Assembly (NCBI GenBank): GCA_036736205.1
Contig: DAINMX010000072.1
Coordinates: forward strand, 1-26,652
Direction: 5' to 3'
DNA length: 26,652 nt
Origin: XYA12-FULL-58-9 sp001798605
Lineage (GTDB): Bacteria > Myxococcota > XYA12-FULL-58-9
Part shown: positions 23,801 to 26,652 of the stretch, piece by piece
Numbering within the stretch: position 1 is the stretch's first letter
Layout: every line of letters starts with the position of its first letter
Notes under the pieces: generated by a model
The model's database searches: none
The model's input: the letters and a program-made list of their open reading frames with translations, nothing else
What the model was told of the DNA's origin: nothing
Translations under genes and position numbers: made by a program

Positions 23801-24449
23801 CCAAGACCTCGGTTGGCTCGATCTCGACTCGCACTCTGGCACCCCTTGCGGCGTGTGACCCCAGGGCAACCGCCGGACCGACCACTGCCGCAGCGATCAA
23901 GAGGGGGTTGTCATGCGCGGGAATGACGGTGATCCGCGGGGAGCCAACCACGACTGGTGAGGTGAAATCGAGTCGCAACGAAACCCCCAACGGCGTTTTG
24001 AGCTCATTGTCGTTGTCGTCGGTGATCACAGCCTCGAGATCGAAGGTTCCTTCGCTCTCGTCACCGTTGGGCACGTAAGTAAGTGTGTGTGTGTACGTGT
24101 GCACCGGATCTTCATGCTCCGTCGAATCTCCGCGGACGAAGTCGCGCCGTACGCCGATGTCGTCGAAATAGACCGAGGCATTGCCGAGTGGCTCGCTGGT
24201 GGCAAATTGGAGGGTGACGATTTGCCCCACGCCTGCGACCATCGGATCAAGAAGGGCCGGAGGCAAAAAGCTCGGCGGTTCCGTATCGGGATTACTCAAA
24301 GAAACACAACGCCCAGTACCAAGGTTGCATATCCAATCGCTGGGACAGTCGGCGTTCCCGGCGCAGGTGATCTGTGCATCCTCGTCCACTTGGAAGCCGA
24401 CGGTGCAGGCAGCCACCACCGTTGCCCATGTCAATACAACAACGCGCAT
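20838..24449 (-). CDS. large lipoprotein with kelch repeats, malectin-like and P-domain-like regions
   Basis: A 1203-residue exported protein. The signal ends in a lipobox (VVAAC, Cys15), so it should be lipid-anchored. Cys29, 35, 41 and 48 form a small Cys-rich motif (CAGNADCPSDWIC) seen in myxobacterial-type surface proteins. Residues about 60-400 hold Ig-like or cadherin-like repeats (VDSAGNTGSHTATGAVTVDLTPPPTPD, AIDRAGNKSPVARVD). Residues about 460-690 are kelch repeats with recurring 'AMAYD...G.IILFGG...DTWSWDG..W' blocks. Residues about 855-960 resemble malectin (YVQMRYA..., WEYALDNGDYRLHLVVGSP). Residues about 990-1060 resemble the proprotein-convertase P-domain (ITWDLLIETNDWF, ATFDSWCLTFAD). 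No catalytic motif is seen. It is probably a surface-binding protein. ATG 24449 follows GAGGGG. Confidence 0.88.
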   Translation of the reverse strand: MRVVVLTWATVVAACTVGFQVDEDAQITCAGNADCPSDWICNLGTGRCVSLSNPDTEPPSFLPPALLDPMVAGVGQIVTLQFATSEPLGNASVYFDDIGVRRDFVRGDSTEHEDPVHTYTHTLTYVPNGDESEGTFDLEAVITDDNDNELKTPLGVSLRLDFTSPVVVGSPRITVIPAHDNPLLIAAAVVGPAVALGSHAARGARVRVEIEPTEVLDPFDQITVRANQAETSVTFAFVSTVGAAFVYEGEVKATTPEGAYDIHIDMVDSAGNTGSHTATGAVTVDLTPPPTPDVETEGAIVYTRVPWGAYVTGGVPAYWVTANVGAVEQGGFLLGASAVDGTVGAVTAVDGINPTQLALPPLDADAVYLIAIDRAGNKSPVARVDQIRWIATLGGKVANSAIGNPNEFLAANVWNGEFEPPGANEAGERQGVASPSCLVSCNPDGVLVTTGMGYWMPTATTAPFLVNRDMAVAYDPGRESIIAFGGRDELYNSRGDLWQWDGVTWEVPYVSGSVPENRSDAAMAYDYNLGKIILFGGGQTGAPSSCSPTTGSACGDTWSWDGATWVNLGIAGPSSRSGHAMAFDFSRNRLILFGGARGLTEYNETWALNCTSDPCVWTRLYAGGANDPVGRVATTLVWDDANSQLLLHGGKGDYDALLSDLWRLESSGWHQIAADTGLGRYGHNLVFDASKHEILSWGVYSLFQNALDQTTCGRPWVVGDGTLACPPSAPISTLRDLPETASSYAFYFPPMHGVVAFGADYGTEGFLWQSAATSRPAHVFRAAFGLAAGGSSKILVERVNFQPSSVPGPLGYLVQGTELYAADASGRAYGWTCQAGLPQTNPEAFDDNEPSAPDQRYDTYVQMRYAEQVDPAYNCIWEYALDNGDYRLHLVVGSPRAQDTRRHIVTVEGVSVVDVRTSADQPFVDRMIDVSVADGRLTIGSGPTNSRLAFLEILKPTRIDAIEVSWIAGATGASYQGPQHILVYDDGDAYRPAGLSRTFASDEEPTYPARESLTNLVGTDPNITWDLLIETNDWFSPVSATFDSWCLTFADRPATPYCASPSQPLSRGQGIVSRIDLRGETLEPVQQVALDVHLSGTLNGVRLSLQTSATQDGLTHGMGLYGSDGDEWVPLAEGSASAASPGVLTWTSESASQASSFLTGPARILRLAIAPLGYNGTLSDGAAIVTDYVQVAVRYRISAIESD

Positions 24450-24470
24450 GGTTTCCCCTCATGTATCAAG

Positions 24471-24518
24471 CGATTCAGCAATTCAGCGATTCAGCAATTC
24501 CGCGATTCCGCGATTCGA
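24471..24518. repeat. 8-bp tandem repeat, six copies
   Basis: Six ungapped 8-bp units of the type CGATTCAG/CAATTCAG/CGATTCCG run from 24471 to 24518, starting 22 bases upstream of the lipoprotein start codon. They lie in the divergent region shared with the helix-turn-helix gene, so length changes could shift promoter spacing for the lipoprotein gene. Confidence 0.92.
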
Positions 24519-24599
24519 AGGAGCATGCACCATTTTGAGGTCGAGTGCGACCCTGAGTTTTTGATGGCTTCCCATTGCCCTTCTCTGTCAAGGTTTGTG

Positions 24600-24629
24600 T
24601 TGACCTCATGGACCGCCTTGGACTAGATT
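24600..24629 (+). promoter_or_regulatory. candidate sigma-70 type promoter for the HTH/ATPase/TOPRIM cluster
   Basis: TTGACC (24600-24605) and TAGATT (24624-24629) are 18 bases apart. This would start transcription about 30 bases before GTG 24666. The -35 matches at five of six positions and the -10 at four of six. Confidence 0.4.
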
Positions 24630-24665
24630 GCCCTGAAGTACCCCGACTACCGAGAGGCGTGCGAC

Positions 24666-24863
24666 GTGGACTCTCCATCCATGACCGTTCGAGAAGTGGC
24701 CAATTATCTGAATGTAGACGAGAAAACCGTCTATCGCCTCGCACAGAAGGGGGAACTGCCGGGCTTCAAGGTCGCCGGTACCTGGCGCTTCAAGCGCCAG
24801 GACATCGATCAGTGGATCGAGGACCAGAAGAAGGCGGCAGCGCAAAAGGAGGGCAACGAGTAG
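24666..24863 (+). CDS. excisionase-family helix-turn-helix protein
   Basis: A 65-residue DNA-binding protein. MTVREVANYLNVDEKTVYRL is the MerR/excisionase-type helix-turn-helix, followed by the wing GELPGFKVAGTWRFKRQDIDQWI, nearly the full family consensus. The GTG at 24666 was chosen because GAGAGG (24652-24657) lies eight bases upstream; ATG 24681 is the alternative and lacks a Shine-Dalgarno. Proteins of this family act as small regulators or recombination directionality factors, and the same module is found next to or fused to restriction-modification genes. It heads a plus-strand cluster with the ATPase and TOPRIM genes. It ends at an amber codon, after which the same frame stays open for 54 codons. 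Confidence 0.87.
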   Translation: MDSPSMTVREVANYLNVDEKTVYRLAQKGELPGFKVAGTWRFKRQDIDQWIEDQKKAAAQKEGNE

Positions 24864-25028
24864 TGTCAGCACGCTTACTACCGCCGAGCCATCGTCGGGG
24901 CCGATCCCTCCGATGCTCCTTGGTACGAGCTCGGTCCCGAGTACGGTGGCAAGAAGGGTGACCGGATAAACGACCACCACCTCACGCTCGCGGAGAAGCA
25001 GGCCGCGCGGGCCAAGAGAGGAGAGTGA
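24864..25028 (+). pseudogene. in-frame extension after the HTH amber stop, no start codon (remnant or readthrough)
   Basis: Directly after TAG (24861-24863) the same frame runs for 54 codons to TGA 25026-25028. The predicted residues look protein-like (YYRRAIVGADPSDAPWYELG, then EYGGKKGDRIND and LTLAEKQAARAKRGE). The stretch has no ATG, GTG or TTG in frame, so it cannot be an independent gene. It could be the C-terminal remnant of a larger protein after a deletion or a nonsense mutation, or the product of stop-codon readthrough. No family is recognised with confidence. The ATPase gene starts three bases after its stop. Confidence 0.5.
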
Positions 25029-25031
25029 TCT

Positions 25032-26144
25032 ATGCTGAAGAAGTTTTATGTCGACAATTACAAGTGCTTGGTGAACTTCGAGACGGCGTTTAACGAGCTG
25101 TCCCTTCTGCTCGGCCAAAACGGCGTGGGCAAGACCTCGGTGCTGGACGTCATGTTCGCTCTGCACAAGCTCTTGTCCGGCACAGCCAAGGTCACCGATC
25201 CGGAGGTCTTTCCCGGACGAACGCTCACCCGCTGGCAAAAACGCAACAAGCAGGTGTTCGAGATCTCCCTGGAGCTCGACGACGTCGGGGAGCTGTCCTA
25301 CCGCCTCGAGGTAGAGCACGAAACCTCCACACGTCGGGCTCGAATCGCGCTCGAACGACTCACCGCGGACGGCAAGCCGCTCTTCGAATTCGAGCACGGC
25401 GAGGTCCAGCTCTACCTCGACAACCACTCGCAGGGGCCGGCCTTTTCGGCCGACTGGTCAGAGTCGGCCCTTGCCCGTGTCCCCGCACGTGACGACAACA
25501 AGAAGCTCACCCTTTTCCTTGAGTTTGCGCGCAAGATTCAGGTGTGCGGGCTTTATCCTCGCAGCTTCGAAACCGAGTCACGCACCGAAGACCCGCTGCT
25601 CCTACGAGATGGCAGCAACTTCTCGGCGTGGTACCGCCATATGTTTCAGGAACGCCAAGATCTCGTGCCCGAATACACCAAAGCTCTCGGTGAGGTGATC
25701 GAGGGATTCAAGTCGATTCGCCTGGCCACCGTCGGTGAGGAGACCCGCGCGCTCATGGTCGTCTTCGAAGAGCGCGGCGAGCGCTACGAGCTTCGACTCG
25801 ATGAGCTGTCCGACGGGCAGCGCGCGTTGCTCGCCATATACGCGCTCTTGTACATGACGAGCGGCCAGGGATACAGCCTCTTTCTCGACGAGCCGGACAA
25901 CTTCATCGCCCTGGCGGAGATCCAACCGTGGCTCATGGCACTTTCGGACGCCTGCGGGGACACCATTGGGCAGGTGGTCATCTGCTCGCACCACCCGGAG
26001 CTCATCGACTATCTCGGCGGCGATCACGGGCTTCAACTGAAGCGGGAGGCATCGGGGGCGACCGTCGCCAAGAAGCTCACTGTGAACCATGACACGGCTG
26101 GCCTCAAGCTATCGGAGATCGTGGCGCGAGGCTGGGAGAGATGA
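25032..26144 (+). CDS. AAA family ATPase (OLD/RecF-like, SMC-type ABC ATPase)
   Basis: A 370-residue ATPase of the AAA_15/AAA_21 class. The N-terminal MLKKFYVDNYKCLVNFETAF is the typical first strand pair. Walker A is GQNGVGKT (28-35), the signature LSDGQ (259-263), Walker B SLFLDEP (282-288; Asp286, Glu287), and the switch His lies in CSHHPELI (His320/321). All ATPase motifs look intact. The insert between Walker A and the signature is about 220 residues, short for an SMC coiled coil. It overlaps the next gene as ATGA, and that gene encodes a TOPRIM-like protein. The pair is therefore a split version of the OLD nuclease arrangement, as in several anti-phage systems. The exact system is not identified. 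ATG 25032 follows GAGAGGAGAG. Confidence 0.9.
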   Translation: MLKKFYVDNYKCLVNFETAFNELSLLLGQNGVGKTSVLDVMFALHKLLSGTAKVTDPEVFPGRTLTRWQKRNKQVFEISLELDDVGELSYRLEVEHETSTRRARIALERLTADGKPLFEFEHGEVQLYLDNHSQGPAFSADWSESALARVPARDDNKKLTLFLEFARKIQVCGLYPRSFETESRTEDPLLLRDGSNFSAWYRHMFQERQDLVPEYTKALGEVIEGFKSIRLATVGEETRALMVVFEERGERYELRLDELSDGQRALLAIYALLYMTSGQGYSLFLDEPDNFIALAEIQPWLMALSDACGDTIGQVVICSHHPELIDYLGGDHGLQLKREASGATVAKKLTVNHDTAGLKLSEIVARGWER

Positions 26145-26652
26145 GCCATCGCAGAGTCCAACTCGTCATTCTTTGCGAAGACACGCAGCAAGAAGCTTTC
26201 ATAAGGCGGTTTCTGAGCAAAGCCGGGTGGAACACGCGCCGGTTTCGAGTTGAAAAAGCGCCTTCGGGACGCGGATCGGGTGAGCAGTTCGTCAAAGAGC
26301 GATTCCCCCTGGAGCTCGATTCCTATCGAAGGAAGAGCGCGCACGTCGGTTCCGCGGTGGTCGTCATGATTGACGGCGACAATCGCGGCGTTGCGACTCG
26401 ACAAAAAGAGCTCGACGATGCTTGCACGGAAAAGAACGTTCAACAGCGGCAATCAAAGGAACGCGTCGCGGTCTTTGTGCCGACCTGGAACATCGAGACC
26501 TGGTTTGCATACCTGGATGGCCAAACAGTCGATGAAACGCAGTCCAATTATCCAAGGTTGGACCGGGAACGACTTTGTCAAGAACACGTCAACACGCTCT
26601 TTGGCATGTGTGAATCAGGCTCGCTCCGAGAGCCTTCGCCGGCATCCTTGCG
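26141..26652 (+). CDS. TOPRIM-like protein (partial, runs off the window)
   Basis: The frame from ATG 26141 is open to the window end (170 codons, no stop). Its ATG overlaps the ATPase stop, so translation is coupled. Residues 7-25 (QLVILCEDTQQEAFIRRFL) match the first TOPRIM motif, with Glu13 as the expected catalytic acid. Residues 73-80 (VVVMIDGD) match the DxD motif (Asp78, Asp80). WNIETWFAYLDG (residues 117-127) resembles a conserved block I associate with DUF4276-type TOPRIM proteins, though this is from memory. TOPRIM partners of OLD-like ATPases are usually metal-dependent nucleases. The C-terminus is not visible, so neither full length nor a final assignment is possible. Confidence 0.8.
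   Translation, partial: MSHRRVQLVILCEDTQQEAFIRRFLSKAGWNTRRFRVEKAPSGRGSGEQFVKERFPLELDSYRRKSAHVGSAVVVMIDGDNRGVATRQKELDDACTEKNVQQRQSKERVAVFVPTWNIETWFAYLDGQTVDETQSNYPRLDRERLCQEHVNTLFGMCESGSLREPSPASL

Noticed and set aside
24606..25427. A 273-codon minus-strand open frame across the HTH gene and the start of the ATPase.
   Set aside because: It is antisense to the HTH domain and to the ATPase Walker A region, both strongly supported. It shows no recognisable domain of its own.

Overview
The window looks like chromosomal DNA from a GC-rich Gram-negative bacterium of the old deltaproteobacterial grade. Myxococcota or Bradymonadota are my best guess, by inference. The hints are a long gsp operon, a protein with an AgmX/PglI-like C-terminus fused to FHA and anti-sigma modules, a multi-domain kelch lipoprotein, and many short tandem repeats. 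One run of 100 Ns (14407-14506) marks an assembly gap inside gspD.

Left edge (1-1911): the 3' tail of an unidentified gene, a secreted coiled-coil/PDZ protein, a small membrane protein on the minus strand, and a 98-residue tail-anchored protein whose stop codon shares a CTAG with that of gspN.

Centre (1908-16237, minus strand): a near-complete type II secretion (T2SS) operon, read as gspC, a small membrane protein, gspD, E, F, G, H, I, J, K, L, M, N. Genes overlap or lie within a few bases of each other, so one transcript is likely. The small protein between gspC and gspD appears to carry a second GspC-like homology-region (HR) domain, with a matching cysteine pair and an arginine-rich repeat tail. 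Several minor pseudopilins carry acidic insertions. No prepilin peptidase gene (gspO) is present. Divergent from gspC is a gene for a degenerate-receiver/PilZ protein, a possible c-di-GMP sensor.

Right of centre (17271-20479, minus strand): an ECF sigma factor gene, then a large membrane protein joining a zinc-binding anti-sigma domain, an FHA domain, one transmembrane helix and a TonB-like C-terminus. This looks like a sigma/anti-sigma pair with an added envelope-spanning sensor. Upstream (20838-24449, minus) is a 1203-residue lipoprotein with kelch repeats, a malectin-like region and a P-domain-like region. It is a possible surface protein and T2SS client, by inference only.

Right edge (24666-26652, plus strand): an accessory cluster. 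It holds an excisionase-type helix-turn-helix protein whose amber stop is followed in frame by 54 more open codons with no start codon, an AAA ATPase of the OLD/RecF type, and an overlapping TOPRIM-like gene cut by the window end. The ATPase-TOPRIM pairing resembles anti-phage defence modules. No rRNA, tRNA, CRISPR array or insertion sequence was seen.
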